64,000 bases of DNA from Blautia sp. MSJ-19 (GCF_018918125.1 NZ_JAHLQA010000003.1:62001-126000); one strand, 5' to 3'; positions 53,122 to 61,079 are shown, counted from the stretch's first letter. Numbers and translations: made by a program. The notes: generated by a model from the sequence alone, not told the origin.

Positions 53122-53853
53122 TTACAGGGTGTAACAGTCGTAGCGGATTGCCTTGCCATTTAGCGTGTAGGAAGGTTTTCTTCCGGCGAGGAATTCGCTT
53201 TTCAGAGGACGCTTCACGATAATCTTTTCCGGACCTGCTTTGATTGCTGCATCGAAGAGATCAGTTTCTTCGGAGCACGGTGGCTCGAGTTTCTGAATCA
53301 ACTGAAGTTTTTTGTTGATCAGACTGGATTTCTGTCTCGCCGGAAACATGGGATCAAGATAGATTACATCTACCGGATCCAACAGTTTTGACATACATTC
53401 TACACTGTCCCCTTTAACCAGTTTCATTCGGGCCGCAATTTCTTTCAGTACCGGATGTTTCTTCGCACGGCGCAGTGCATCTTTCAATAGAACTGCAACT
53501 ACAGGATTCTGCTCGTACAACGTGACTTCGTATCCCTGTGCAGCCAGGAGAAAGGCATCTTCACCCATACCGGCAGTTGCATCAATCGCCTTACGATCTT
53601 CTTTTTCCGACTTCGCCGCACGCACCAGCATTTCATGCTGCAAACGTCCGTTGGTAACTCTGTGGAGCATATTCTCAAAATCACCCTGATAGGTCAGTCC
53701 ATATCCGGTCAGGGAAACTCCTTTGGAATCAAACAAAACTGTCAGATTTTTTCCTGGTTTATCAGCAATCTGGCTCTCTGTCTTTCGTGCAAAAGATTCT
53801 GCCTGATCCCGCTGCCCGCCTTTTCCAATACATACTACAAATTTATCACTCAT
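53122..53853 (-). CDS. rsmJ: 16S rRNA (guanine1516-N2)-methyltransferase RsmJ-like
   Basis: A 243-residue SAM-dependent methyltransferase. SAM-binding motif I is AIDATAGMGEDAFLLAAQG, then LYEQNPVVAVLLKDAL. The catalytic signature is VIYLDPMFPARQKSSLINKK, as in RsmJ (YhiQ), whose DPMFPxRxKSA motif is distinctive. It methylates G1516 of 16S rRNA at N2. In E. coli the enzyme is dispensable; in Firmicutes the assignment is by family. Start ATG at 53853. Confidence 0.87.
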   Translation of the reverse strand: MSDKFVVCIGKGGQRDQAESFARKTESQIADKPGKNLTVLFDSKGVSLTGYGLTYQGDFENMLHRVTNGRLQHEMLVRAAKSEKEDRKAIDATAGMGEDAFLLAAQGYEVTLYEQNPVVAVLLKDALRRAKKHPVLKEIAARMKLVKGDSVECMSKLLDPVDVIYLDPMFPARQKSSLINKKLQLIQKLEPPCSEETDLFDAAIKAGPEKIIVKRPLKSEFLAGRKPSYTLNGKAIRYDCYTL

Positions 53854-54097
53854 GTTTTCTTTTCACTTTCCTTAAGATATGGATATCTTACACTGAAATA
53901 CCTGAAATTACAATTGTTATGATTGGCAAATGGTATACAGAAAGTTTCTTACTGGTAACTGTTCATTCCGATCACAGTAACCCCTGCTGTGCCTGGAAGA
54001 GAACGCAATATTTCCTGTTGCTATTACATATAAAGATGTTATAAAATACTTATAAAGAATTTTCATTATTGATTTCAGAACAAAAAGGATGGAATAA

Positions 54098-54466
54098 ATG
54101 GCACAGATCATATTAACTTTCGGACTTGGAAAAGAAAAAATGAGGGCAGTTCGTACTACCGCTCAAAGAAATCAAATCCAGGTAAAGGAAATCTCCCGTA
54201 GAGATTATAATCAAAAACTTGGTGCACTGGCTGAGATTCAGGGATTTTCCAGAGAAAAAGCTGGCTATAACGGTCCGGACTTTCCTCTGGAAATGATGGT
54301 TTTTTCCGGAATAGATTCCACGCAGATAGATGCCTTCCTGGCAGATTATAAAAAGACCGGTACTCCCAGTGTTCCTTTAAAGGCAGTCATTACCCCACAC
54401 AATATATTCTGGACCGCAGAAGCACTCTTCAAAGAATTGTGGAAGGAACATCTGCATTTCATCTAA
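54098..54466 (+). CDS. DUF3783-type small protein
   Basis: A 122-residue cytosolic protein. MVFSGIDSTQIDAFLADYKKTG and VPLKAVITPHNIFWTAEALFKEL are the signature of DUF3783, found mostly in anaerobic Firmicutes, with no known function. Its start lies after AAAAAGGA. No partner gene; divergent from rsmJ. Confidence 0.82.
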   Translation: MAQIILTFGLGKEKMRAVRTTAQRNQIQVKEISRRDYNQKLGALAEIQGFSREKAGYNGPDFPLEMMVFSGIDSTQIDAFLADYKKTGTPSVPLKAVITPHNIFWTAEALFKELWKEHLHFI

Positions 54467-54888
54467 ATACCTGCAACTATTTACGAGATACTTAGTTCAC
54501 ATTGACTCGTTTGGGAATTACTAAAATTTGGATCATCTGATTTTGATCATTTTAGTGACTTAAATTAACGTTACTCATGTATGAACCATCCAATTTTACT
54601 GCTTCCAATGACTCACAGGACACTTACTCTACCACATACCAACCCATTTGCAGGAAGTTTGTGGACTTCTATCTGACTTACTCTTTCCCTGGTCATCTGA
54701 AGCTTTAATTTTTGTGGACCCTGCAGTTACTTACTCCTCCCATAGTCATTCAGCACTTCAATTTTCGTGGACCTGCAACAGACTTACTTATCTCCCGCCC
54801 ATCCTGCCCACTTGAGTTCCAGAATTTTCGTGCCGAATTCTGTAATCTTATAAATTTTCCTCTTGTGTTGATTTATTCTGTTTAATTT
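54467..54888. other. gene-free stretch with a dispersed repeat
   Basis: About 420 nt without a credible gene. It contains copy A of a 90-bp repeat (54500-54589) and several GACTTACT / TTTTCGTGGACC(T)GCA units at 54650-54800 that recur loosely. No promoter or RNA gene was recognised. Confidence 0.6.
54500..54589 (+). repeat. 90-bp dispersed repeat, copy A
   Basis: Begins CATTGACTCGTTT, contains CATCTGATTTT and GTGACTTAAATTA, and ends ATGAACCAT. Copy B at 56159-56248 has the same length, order and orientation with roughly three quarters identity by eye. Confidence 0.75.
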
Positions 54889-55410
54889 TTATCTGACAAT
54901 ATCTATCTGGCACATTTTCATAGCATTCAGTGCATTCTCATGACTTTCTGGTGTCACTCCTGCACAGCATGCAGCATCTACTATGATGGGAACTTCCGGA
55001 AGAGCTGCTTTCACCAGAAGCGCATTGGAAATCACGCAGATATCTGTACAAAGACCAACAAATGTAATGCTTCCAATCTCATCATCAATGTTCATTGCCA
55101 CCAGATCATCTGCCAGGTCTGTAGAACCAAAGGTTTCTTTATCAATCGGTTCCGTTTTTCTGAGACTGTCCAGTTCACTTCTGATCTGCCAGCCTTCTGT
55201 ATCCCGAATGCAGTGTGGTACCGGAAGTTTCTTTCCCTCCTGCGTATCCAGGTACCATGTTTCATGAGTATCTCGTGTAAAAAGAACTGTTCCTTTAAAA
55301 TTTCGAATCTTTTCTTCTACTTTGGGCACGATTGCGACAGCCTCTTTTGTTCCAAGAGCACCATCAATAAAATCATTCTGCATATCTACCACAACTAAAA
55401 TATCCTGCAT
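54889..55410 (-). CDS. isochorismatase-family cysteine hydrolase (nicotinamidase-like)
   Basis: A 173-residue hydrolase. The catalytic triad Asp in VDMQNDFIDGALG, Lys in the KETFGSTDL region and Cys in FVGLCTDICVISNAL fit nicotinamidase/pyrazinamidase-like members. A cis-peptide region is near EIGSITFVG. It probably deamidates nicotinamide or a related amide in NAD salvage; the metal site is not fully resolved (TRDTHETWYLDTQEG). It follows the nitroreductase gene on the same strand, 27 nt apart. Confidence 0.88.
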   Translation of the reverse strand: MQDILVVVDMQNDFIDGALGTKEAVAIVPKVEEKIRNFKGTVLFTRDTHETWYLDTQEGKKLPVPHCIRDTEGWQIRSELDSLRKTEPIDKETFGSTDLADDLVAMNIDDEIGSITFVGLCTDICVISNALLVKAALPEVPIIVDAACCAGVTPESHENALNAMKMCQIDIVR

Positions 55411-55437
55411 AAATTTTCTCCTTCTTTTTTATTTGTA

Positions 55438-55938
55438 TTATTTTTCAATGAAATGTATTCTTTCAGGCACAAATCGATTCTGCTGAGGTCTTGTTTCCGC
55501 CGGATAGCCCAGTGCAAACATGGAAAATACCTTTATATTTTCCGGAAGTTCCAGAAGCTTGTGCACCTCTTCCATACGATCTTCCACTGGTGCAATCCCA
55601 AACCATACACCACCGAGACCCTGCGCATCTGTTTCCAGCCAGATATTCTGCTGTGCGATCGCCATGTCAATCTGTGCAAAAGATGGTGCAACAAGCCCTT
55701 CTGTATGATATACAGAAACAATGACCACCGGTGCCCCTGCTGCACAGCCGGTGTATGGTGTTACTTTGGATAATTTCTGGATTTTTTCTTTATCAGTCAC
55801 CACATAAAATTCCCATGGCTGCTGGTTGCATGCACTCGGTGCCTGCATTCCCGCTCTCAGAATCTCCATGATTTTTTCCTTTTCTACCGGTCTGTCTTCA
55901 TATTTTCTTACACTGATTCTGTGAAAAATACTGTTCAT
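55438..55938 (-). CDS. nitroreductase-family flavoprotein
   Basis: A 166-residue FMN enzyme. The N-terminal HRISVRKYEDRPV, then AGMQAPSACNQQPWEFYVV, and late GLGGVWFGIAP and FALGYPAE are the nitroreductase family motifs. The dimeric enzyme binds FMN and uses NAD(P)H to reduce nitro or quinone substrates; exact substrate unknown. Upstream of and co-directional with the cysteine hydrolase gene, so probably co-transcribed. Confidence 0.9.
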   Translation of the reverse strand: MNSIFHRISVRKYEDRPVEKEKIMEILRAGMQAPSACNQQPWEFYVVTDKEKIQKLSKVTPYTGCAAGAPVVIVSVYHTEGLVAPSFAQIDMAIAQQNIWLETDAQGLGGVWFGIAPVEDRMEEVHKLLELPENIKVFSMFALGYPAETRPQQNRFVPERIHFIEK

Positions 55939-56158
55939 ATTTTATGCTCCCTTGCTCGTTATCTAAGATAGTCCTATTATGACACGTCCTGTTGATAAAT
56001 CTAATAAAGATCTTTATCACAAAATGGACATTAGCACTAAATGCGCCAATGCCTGTTTGTACACACTTCCTGTGTTTTATCACTTTTCCATTATGTTTCT
56101 CATAGAACTCATTCTTTCTTCGAGTCTTCCCTCTGCTCGTCCTTCAGATTTTAATTTG

Positions 56159-56248
56159 CATTGACTCATTTAGAAATTATCATAATTCAGACCATCTGAT
56201 TTTACTCGTTTTATTGACTTAAATTAGTATTACGCTTATATGAACCAT
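56159..56248 (+). repeat. 90-bp dispersed repeat, copy B
   Basis: Starts CATTGACTCATTT and ends ATGAACCAT, with CATCTGATTTTACT and TGACTTAAATTAG inside. Together with copy A it brackets the nitroreductase/hydrolase pair in direct orientation. Confidence 0.75.
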
Positions 56249-56273
56249 TTCATACAATTCCGTGATTAAAAGA

Positions 56274-56447
56274 TCAATTTCTATATGATCGACTCCTTTT
56301 GTATATCATCGACTGCCAGATTTTTTCTCTGGCAGCTTTTAAAACCTTATTGACTGTTTTCTTGGATACACCGCAGCTAAGCGCGATGTTTGTTTGGCTG
56401 AGATTCAGACTTGCAAGTCTGATAATCTCGCGATATTTTGGTTTCCT
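56274..56447 (-). pseudogene. IS21-family istA transposase fragment
   Basis: About 57 codons: KPKYREIIRLASLNLSQ, then SCGVSKKTVNKVLKAARE, which is the N-terminal HTH of IS21 IstA proteins. A stop lies just upstream in frame, the catalytic domain is missing, and no istB is present. A relic of transposition. Confidence 0.65.
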
Positions 56448-56709
56448 TTATATCGGAACGGCGGTTTCCATTCTCTGGAATTGCGGTGTAAAATCACCCG
56501 GAATACTCGCGCTAGATGCAGTCTGCTTTAGCAGACATATTCCAAATGCATCCCCGCGGAGCGTTTTTTGCGTTATTGGAACATTACATAAATCGGATAC
56601 ATATTTAAAAACATATCTTTAACATTTTCCATTCATCCATGGAACGCCCTAGGGCACGTTTACTGCTCATAATGAACTGCAAAATGGTAAATGTATAGTT
56701 ACCCAAGAA

Positions 56710-57130
56710 TTAAGCGCTTACCTTTAAAAGATGTTCTTCCTTATTTCTTACATAAATCGTACTTCGCGAAACACCTTCTTTTTTCAACCAGCCGCTCTCA
56801 ACCATGCTCAGTAAAACTGCTCTTGCTCTACGATATTTTACTCCCAAACTCTCAACTGCCTTAGCGGTTGTAATGAACAATGAATCCTTTTTCCAATACA
56901 TATTTAGAGATCTCCTGCAAATTATCTGGCGCCTTATCTGTAGTATCTGACACTTTATCGGCACTATCCGGCACTTTTCCTGTAGTATCCGGCACTTCAT
57001 CGGCACTATTTGGCATTTTTCGTTAATATCCGGCACTTTCCCGGCGATTTAACGGCAGTGTTATAGTCATTAAGATTAACAGTAATAAAAAACACATGCG
57101 CAAGTGCTTTATTTCTGATTATAAATATCT
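56710..57130 (-). pseudogene. AlbA_2-type regulator remnant with C-terminal winged helix (copy 1)
   Basis: The frame 56710-57036 ends with a winged-helix region (SLGVKYRRARAVLLSMVESGWLKKEGVSRSTIYVRNKEE), the C-terminus of AlbA_2/ATP-binding regulators. Upstream, out of frame, are IIRNKALAHVF and TVNLNDYNTAVKSPGKCR pieces of the same family with an internal deletion. Between them are degenerate CCGGCACT/CGGCAC repeats that in intact relatives encode DKVP units. The gene is broken by frameshift and deletion. A promoter plus hairpin RNA (57189-57283) stands directly ahead of it. Confidence 0.65.
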
Positions 57131-57188
57131 ATAAGTTTATTGTAGCATGCAGATTTTAGGTCAACAACTGAATTTTTTATAAATAAAA

Positions 57189-57245
57189 AAAGAAACGAGC
57201 ACTCCCGCCTAGGCAATAGCCGTACGGTAACAAACCCGTTTCTTT
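57189..57245 (-). ncRNA. hairpin small RNA or attenuator (copy 1)
   Basis: Outer stem AAAGAAACG / CGTTTCTTT, inner CCGTACGG and GCCTAGGC palindromes, and T7 on the minus strand. It is nearly identical to 61519-61574. It behaves as an intrinsic terminator placed right after a promoter, so a short RNA of about 60 nt is the expected product. Confidence 0.6.
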
Positions 57246-57253
57246 CTTTTTCA

Positions 57254-57283
57254 AGAGTACTATAAGCCATATACTGATGTCAA
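57254..57283 (-). promoter_or_regulatory. promoter module, degraded copy
   Basis: TTGACATCAG -35 region at 57278-57283 and downstream, with TACTCT at 18-nt spacing as a poor -10. The other copies (24251-24279, 61581-61609) have TAAAAT at 17 nt. Confidence 0.4.
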
Positions 57284-57294
57284 CAGCATTTCTG

Positions 57295-57690
57295 TTAATT
57301 TTTCTTTTGATCATTCAGCATCGCAACAATATTCATTGCCGGTAATAAGATAGGTGCCATTCCCGGCTGAGTTGTTATGGTAGAAATATAGCTTCTAATA
57401 TATGGGAACAGAATAGCAATAGCATTTCTTTCAAGAATACTCATGTTTTCCTGCTGAGTATTAAATATTGCTCTTCCTTTTACCCAAACACATACTTTTT
57501 CATCTTGATCTGCAACTTTAGTTGTAAGAATAAGTTCAAACTTATCATCACCGATTTTATTCAAACTATGATCAACCTGAACTCCTAACTCCAGATCATC
57601 TAACGATCCATCTTTTTTTCTAAAACTACTTTCTATAATTTCAATTTTGTCTAAAATAAGAGCACTTTCATATTTAGATCTGACTTCCAT
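57295..57690 (-). CDS. SecB-like chaperone of a toxin-antitoxin-chaperone module
   Basis: A 131-residue protein of the SecB fold. The C-terminal half (ERNAIAILFPYIRSYISTITTQPGM, then PILLPAMNIVAML) is the SecB helix-strand signature. Firmicutes normally have no SecB, so a general export chaperone is unlikely. The gene starts 10 nt after the small antitoxin gene, with AGGAGA as RBS, and is third in a co-directional trio with an ADP-ribosyltransferase. In CmdTAC and related TAC modules the chaperone stabilises the antitoxin until phage proteins titrate it. Start at 57690 (MEVRSKYES) is preferred to 57735. Confidence 0.85.
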   Translation of the reverse strand: MEVRSKYESALILDKIEIIESSFRKKDGSLDDLELGVQVDHSLNKIGDDKFELILTTKVADQDEKVCVWVKGRAIFNTQQENMSILERNAIAILFPYIRSYISTITTQPGMAPILLPAMNIVAMLNDQKKN

Positions 57691-57700
57691 ATTTTTTCTC

Positions 57701-57937
57701 CTAGCATGCAGTTGCGTAATCATCCATAAAATCAAACTCTGGCTTTACATTGCTTGTATTAATGTTGTTATTCGAATAATCAAAATACTTCTGAGGCGGC
57801 GTCAAAATCTGTTTTACATCTTCCTCTGTAATTGCATGCACTCCCTCTGCATCTCTTATCATAGGAGTTTTAGCAGTTTTACTCAATTCAACATTATACT
57901 TCTCGCACAATGAAAAGAACAATTCTTTATCTAACAT
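57701..57937 (-). CDS. putative antitoxin of the TAC module
   Basis: A 78-residue acidic protein with no family recognised. The N-terminal 45 residues look helical (MLDKELFFSLCEKYNVELSK). The C-terminus (KPEFDFMDDYATAC) is probably disordered and contains aromatic and hydrophobic residues, as expected for a chaperone-addiction tail. Its start shares one base with the toxin's stop (TAATG), and it is followed by the SecB-like gene. Role inferred from position and size only. Confidence 0.7.
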   Translation of the reverse strand: MLDKELFFSLCEKYNVELSKTAKTPMIRDAEGVHAITEEDVKQILTPPQKYFDYSNNNINTSNVKPEFDFMDDYATAC

Positions 57938-58524
57938 TAAATCACCTCTTCTTCTTCATTATATATTAGCTTTGTTGATTTAATACATTCTTTTTTTGAA
58001 ACACAAATTTGACGTTCATTAAATCCAAGGCCTGTAATATTCATTATTTTCTTCTGTAATTCTTTATCCTTCTTGTTTCTTCGTGTTGTATAACCTGCAT
58101 AATCTTTCCGAAATGTTCTGGTAATAACAGCAATATTCTTTTTTTGCTTATAATAATCAAAGAAAAGAGCACGAAAATTTTTATCATCAAATACAGGCAT
58201 ATTTCCAGAACAACTTTTTTCTATTTCATCTATGCATTGGATAACCTCAGTAAAAAATGCATCCAGTTGTTTATTATCATCCAAATCCAATACTTCTTCA
58301 TCCGGAGCTTCTATAGTTGCCTTAAAAATCACTCTTCCAAAATCGTTATTATGCAAAGCAGCTGTTGCAGACCACCATAATGCTTTCTCATAATCGTCCA
58401 AAAAATATACTCCCTGTCCCAACCAATGATCAGCACGATAGTTACATTTCGCAGGATCAAATCCATTGCTTTCTATACTGTCTTTATGTTTTGAACAGGT
58501 TCCATGATATCCTATTTCATTCAT
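57937..58524 (-). CDS. PARP-like ADP-ribosyltransferase toxin (CmdT-like)
   Basis: A 195-residue protein. The N-terminus YHGTCSKHKDSIESNGFDP and then GQGVYFLDDYEKALWW match the H-Y part of the PARP H-Y-E triad (H7 of YHGT, Y40 of GVYF). A candidate catalytic Glu lies in the C-terminal segment ICVSKKECIK. Such domains transfer ADP-ribose from NAD+ to protein or nucleic acid; CmdT acts on mRNA. Located first in a trio with a small antitoxin and a SecB-like chaperone. RBS is weak (GAGAG). Function as a defence toxin is inferred. Confidence 0.8.
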   Translation of the reverse strand: MNEIGYHGTCSKHKDSIESNGFDPAKCNYRADHWLGQGVYFLDDYEKALWWSATAALHNNDFGRVIFKATIEAPDEEVLDLDDNKQLDAFFTEVIQCIDEIEKSCSGNMPVFDDKNFRALFFDYYKQKKNIAVITRTFRKDYAGYTTRRNKKDKELQKKIMNITGLGFNERQICVSKKECIKSTKLIYNEEEEVI

Positions 58525-58793
58525 TCTTTACTCTCTTTTGGATTTTTATCAACGTCACTTTTTAAGTAACTCAATTTCAGATTTTATTCAATACAGATAT
58601 GATTATATATTTTACCACGCTCAAGCAAGCTCTGCAATCTCATTTCCATACAATCAGCACTTTCCTAAATTTTTTATTTAAATTCCACCGCCCACTTATG
58701 CGGTGGAATTTACCCCTGCGCAGTTGATATTTACTCTTTCATACAAAAATGTTACGATTATCTTTCCTTCTGACAGCAGTAGAAGGAGAAATC
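58525..58793. other. region upstream of the TAC module with a perfect hairpin
   Basis: About 270 nt without a gene. A 12-bp perfect inverted repeat (58680-58711) divides it from the chimeric transposase gene. No consensus promoter for the TAC operon stood out, though the AT-rich stretch at 58560-58620 could hold one. Confidence 0.5.
58680..58711. repeat. perfect 12-bp inverted repeat
   Basis: AAATTCCACCGC / GCGGTGGAATTT with an 8-nt loop. The U tract is short on both strands, so it could be a terminator or an element end. Confidence 0.7.
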
Positions 58794-59180
58794 ATGAGTA
58801 AATATATACCAGGAAACCAGAAACATCTTACACTTGAAAACCGTATTTACATTGAAAATGAATTGAATAAAGGAGCAACCTTTAAAGACATAGCTAAGTT
58901 CTTATGCAAGGACCCTACTACCATATCAAAAGAAGTCAAAGCCCATCGCCTTTCTGACTGGTATCACAAAGGCACCTTATATAATGCCCAAAACTTCTGT
59001 GTGCACAGATACCATTGCCGGAAAACTTACGCAAGTCGCCTGAACGCAGCCGGTCTTCCCCTTGATCAGATTCGTGCCTGCCTTGGCCACAGCAACACCG
59101 CAACAACATTAGGGTATATCTACAATCCACTGACTCCGGAAGAAAGTCTGAGTATCATGGAAAAGGCATTTGCCAGCTGA
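58794..59180 (+). pseudogene. chimera of IS30 transposase N-terminus and tyrosine integrase C-terminus
   Basis: A 128-codon frame. Residues about 1-76 are an IS30-family HTH (HLTLENRIYIENELNKG, DPTTISKEVKAHR, NFCVHRYHC). After RKT the sequence switches to a tyrosine recombinase end (RKTYASRLNAAGLPLDQIRA, LGHSNTATTLGYIYNPLT) with the catalytic RKT arginine, LGH histidine and a Tyr in TTLGYIY. Neither enzyme is complete, so no activity is expected. The join lies at codons shared by both parents. ATG at 58794 has AGAAGGAGAAATC before it. Confidence 0.8.
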
Positions 59181-59289
59181 TTTCACCCAAAATTTCCTTG
59201 TCACAGGAAGTCACAGGTTCGAACTCAAATCAACAAGCACAAAAAAAGCCGGAAACCATTGATTTTTCAAGGTTTCCAGCCTTTCGCCA

Positions 59290-59446
59290 TAGCGTGCGTT
59301 AGAGGCTGCTGCGTGCCAGTGGCACGCGTTTAGCAGCGACCGAAATGAAATGTAGATCGAACCCGTTCGAGTCCGACCCGGACTCGAACAAAAAACGGGA
59401 TAGAGCCTACTGCTCTACCCCGTTTTTTATTAGCGTGCGTTAGAGG
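59290..59446. repeat. 16-bp direct repeat pair, possible attachment-site remnants
   Basis: TAGCGTGCGTTAGAGG at 59290-59305 and again at 59431-59446, same orientation, just behind the integrase C-terminus. Confidence 0.6.
59385..59428. terminator. bidirectional terminator hairpin
   Basis: AAAAAACGGGATAGAGC / GCTCTACCCCGTTTTTT (one mismatch) with a 5-nt loop. Serves the chimeric integrase transcript and the ATPase operon. Confidence 0.8.
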
Positions 59447-59586
59447 ATTCGAACTTTCACCCTTACCCCTAAACCCGCATAGAAAGGAGGTTTCCGCTAC
59501 CGTTTTTTCCGTTGTCACAGGTAAGTCACAGGTTTTTTCACGTCTAATAAAAAACATATAAGTATTAAGTCCTAATTTTCCCATTT

Positions 59587-60555
59587 TTAATAACTTTTAA
59601 ATTTTATTCCCTTTATACTTTTTAAGATAGTGTCTTTATTCTTTTCATGAAGATAAACTTTATTCAATCTGGACTTTTTGTATTTCAGATATGTCCCTTC
59701 AGTTTGCTCAATCAATAATTTTGTAAAGTATCTCTCCCAGCTGAAGAAAGCACTGCTCTCAATATGTTCTTCCGGAGCTTGTAGAATTTCACGAATCACA
59801 TTTTCTTTAAGTAACCCTGAATTCAAAATAATCCATTCAAAGGACTCCGGTAAATACAGATGAATATTCTTTTTGGCCTGGCATTGTTTATATAACCGGT
59901 TCATTTCTGCTCCAATGGCAGCTCCATCTGCAATTACACATATCTGCTTGTCGCCTGCTTTTTGAAGCAAATCAAAAATTTTTGTCTTCCCATGTGCACT
60001 TTCGCACTCCAAATCCTGCTCTTCACTTACCGAATGAAAAAAATCATATCCTGAATTTGAATCTTCAACAATTATTTTCTCCGGTTTTATTGGCAAAACA
60101 TTTTCGTCAGAATATATCCTGTACATCTGCTGGTATACTTTTCGTGTATTCTGATATTTTCCCGAAGAATGCAGACCATATATTTCCTCTACACTATAAG
60201 GCAGATTATATAAATTTTCTCTGGTAATCAGCACATAATAATTATCTGAATTCTGAATTGCAGAAGCAAATTCCTCTGTGTTGATAAAAGTATTTTCCTC
60301 ATCAATAAAAATAATGCTCTTTGAAATACTCTTAAGTATTACCTTCCAGTTTCTGCCTTCCAAAACCCTGCATGGAACATCACAGCTCACATCAACTCCA
60401 CTATCAGCTCCCAGATTTTCTGCCTGCCGCAGCATATTAATCAAGGTCGTTTTTCCAGTGGCACTATTACCCTGAATAATTGTAATATTTCGCTTTATCT
60501 CAAACTCATAGTGTAATCTGTTATTTTGTACAATAACCTTATGCAATCCTTTCAT
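59587..60555 (-). CDS. P-loop ATPase with Toprim-like second half, partner of DUF4869 gene
   Basis: A 322-residue protein, not assigned to a characterised family. Residues about 25-45 (NITIIQGNSATGKTTLINML) are Walker A, and SIIFIDEENTF is a possible Walker B. A second region has KIIVEDSNSGYDFFHSV and ICVIADGAAIGAEMNRLY, reminiscent of Toprim/OLD-type acidic motifs (E, then D-x-x-x-G), as in DUF4435-like abortive proteins. It begins 11 nt after the DUF4869 gene with AAGGTGA as RBS. The pair may be an immunity or plasmid-type module; this is a guess from layout. Confidence 0.65.
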   Translation of the reverse strand: MKGLHKVIVQNNRLHYEFEIKRNITIIQGNSATGKTTLINMLRQAENLGADSGVDVSCDVPCRVLEGRNWKVILKSISKSIIFIDEENTFINTEEFASAIQNSDNYYVLITRENLYNLPYSVEEIYGLHSSGKYQNTRKVYQQMYRIYSDENVLPIKPEKIIVEDSNSGYDFFHSVSEEQDLECESAHGKTKIFDLLQKAGDKQICVIADGAAIGAEMNRLYKQCQAKKNIHLYLPESFEWIILNSGLLKENVIREILQAPEEHIESSAFFSWERYFTKLLIEQTEGTYLKYKKSRLNKVYLHEKNKDTILKSIKGIKFKSY

Positions 60556-60566
60556 ACACTGTCACC

Positions 60567-61007
60567 TTATACATACAATCCTGCAACGCTGACAAACTCC
60601 AACATATTATGAACTACTTCTCCGGTATTCAGAATTTTCATCTCAAATTCATCATCTCCGAATTCCATAATATGTCTGAGATTAATTGTCAAATCCTTAC
60701 TTTCAGCAATTTTCAAGATCCATTTTGCACAGTTATCCCCACACGCTGATGCATTAAAAATTCTTCCAGTCTCATCAAATAACATCAATAGGATTGTCTT
60801 TACGCCTCCTGATAATTCTTTAGGCGAAATAGGGCCAAGAACCGGGCTTTCAATCAGATGCGCACTTACTACATCGGATTTGTCCACATCCTGAATAATT
60901 TCAATAGACCGCTTGTCCATGATCCATTCTTCCTCATAACGATTATCAAAATAAACTGGTGGGTAATAAACTGCCTCGTCCATTTTTCCTAGATACACGC
61001 TCAACAT
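60567..61007 (-). CDS. DUF4869-type protein
   Basis: A 146-residue cytosolic protein. The start MLSVYLGKMDEAVYYPPVYFDN and the middle LIESPVLGPISPKELSGGVKTILLM with CGDNCAKWIL agree with DUF4869, found next to P-loop genes in Lachnospiraceae mobile elements. No catalytic motif is evident. RBS GGAG. First gene of a two-gene operon with the ATPase. Confidence 0.7.
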   Translation of the reverse strand: MLSVYLGKMDEAVYYPPVYFDNRYEEEWIMDKRSIEIIQDVDKSDVVSAHLIESPVLGPISPKELSGGVKTILLMLFDETGRIFNASACGDNCAKWILKIAESKDLTINLRHIMEFGDDEFEMKILNTGEVVHNMLEFVSVAGLYV

Positions 61008-61079
61008 AATTCTACTCCATTTATTTTTTTGAAATCTTCCTCAAGTTTGGGAAGATTTATATTATTTTGTCTATGGCCA

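Larger units (their letters stand above)
55939..56709. other. gene-poor scar region with repeat copy B and an IS21 fragment
   Basis: About 770 nt without an intact gene. It holds 90-bp repeat copy B (56159-56248) and an istA remnant (56274-56447). The segment 56450-56700 has a few short palindromic pieces (GCCCTAGGGC near 56649) but no gene was recognised. It marks the border between the core chromosome and the accessory island. Confidence 0.6.
59181..59586. other. terminators and direct repeats at the integrase remnant end
   Basis: About 400 nt without a gene. Terminator-like hairpins are at about 59249-59283 (GGAAACC/GGTTTCC core) and at 59385-59428. A 16-bp direct repeat TAGCGTGCGTTAGAGG occurs at 59290-59305 and 59431-59446. 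A second repeat pair (GTCACAGG-AAGTCACAGGTT) is at about 59201-59222 and 59514-59535. These look like boundaries left by site-specific integration. Confidence 0.6.

Noticed and set aside
59290-59450. tRNA-like pieces (GCTCTACC, GATTCGAAC)
   Set aside because: No cloverleaf with acceptor, anticodon and T arms could be formed; the pieces belong to a terminator and repeats.
59330-59584. 84-codon minus-strand frame
   Set aside because: It runs through a terminator hairpin and direct repeats and has no protein similarity.
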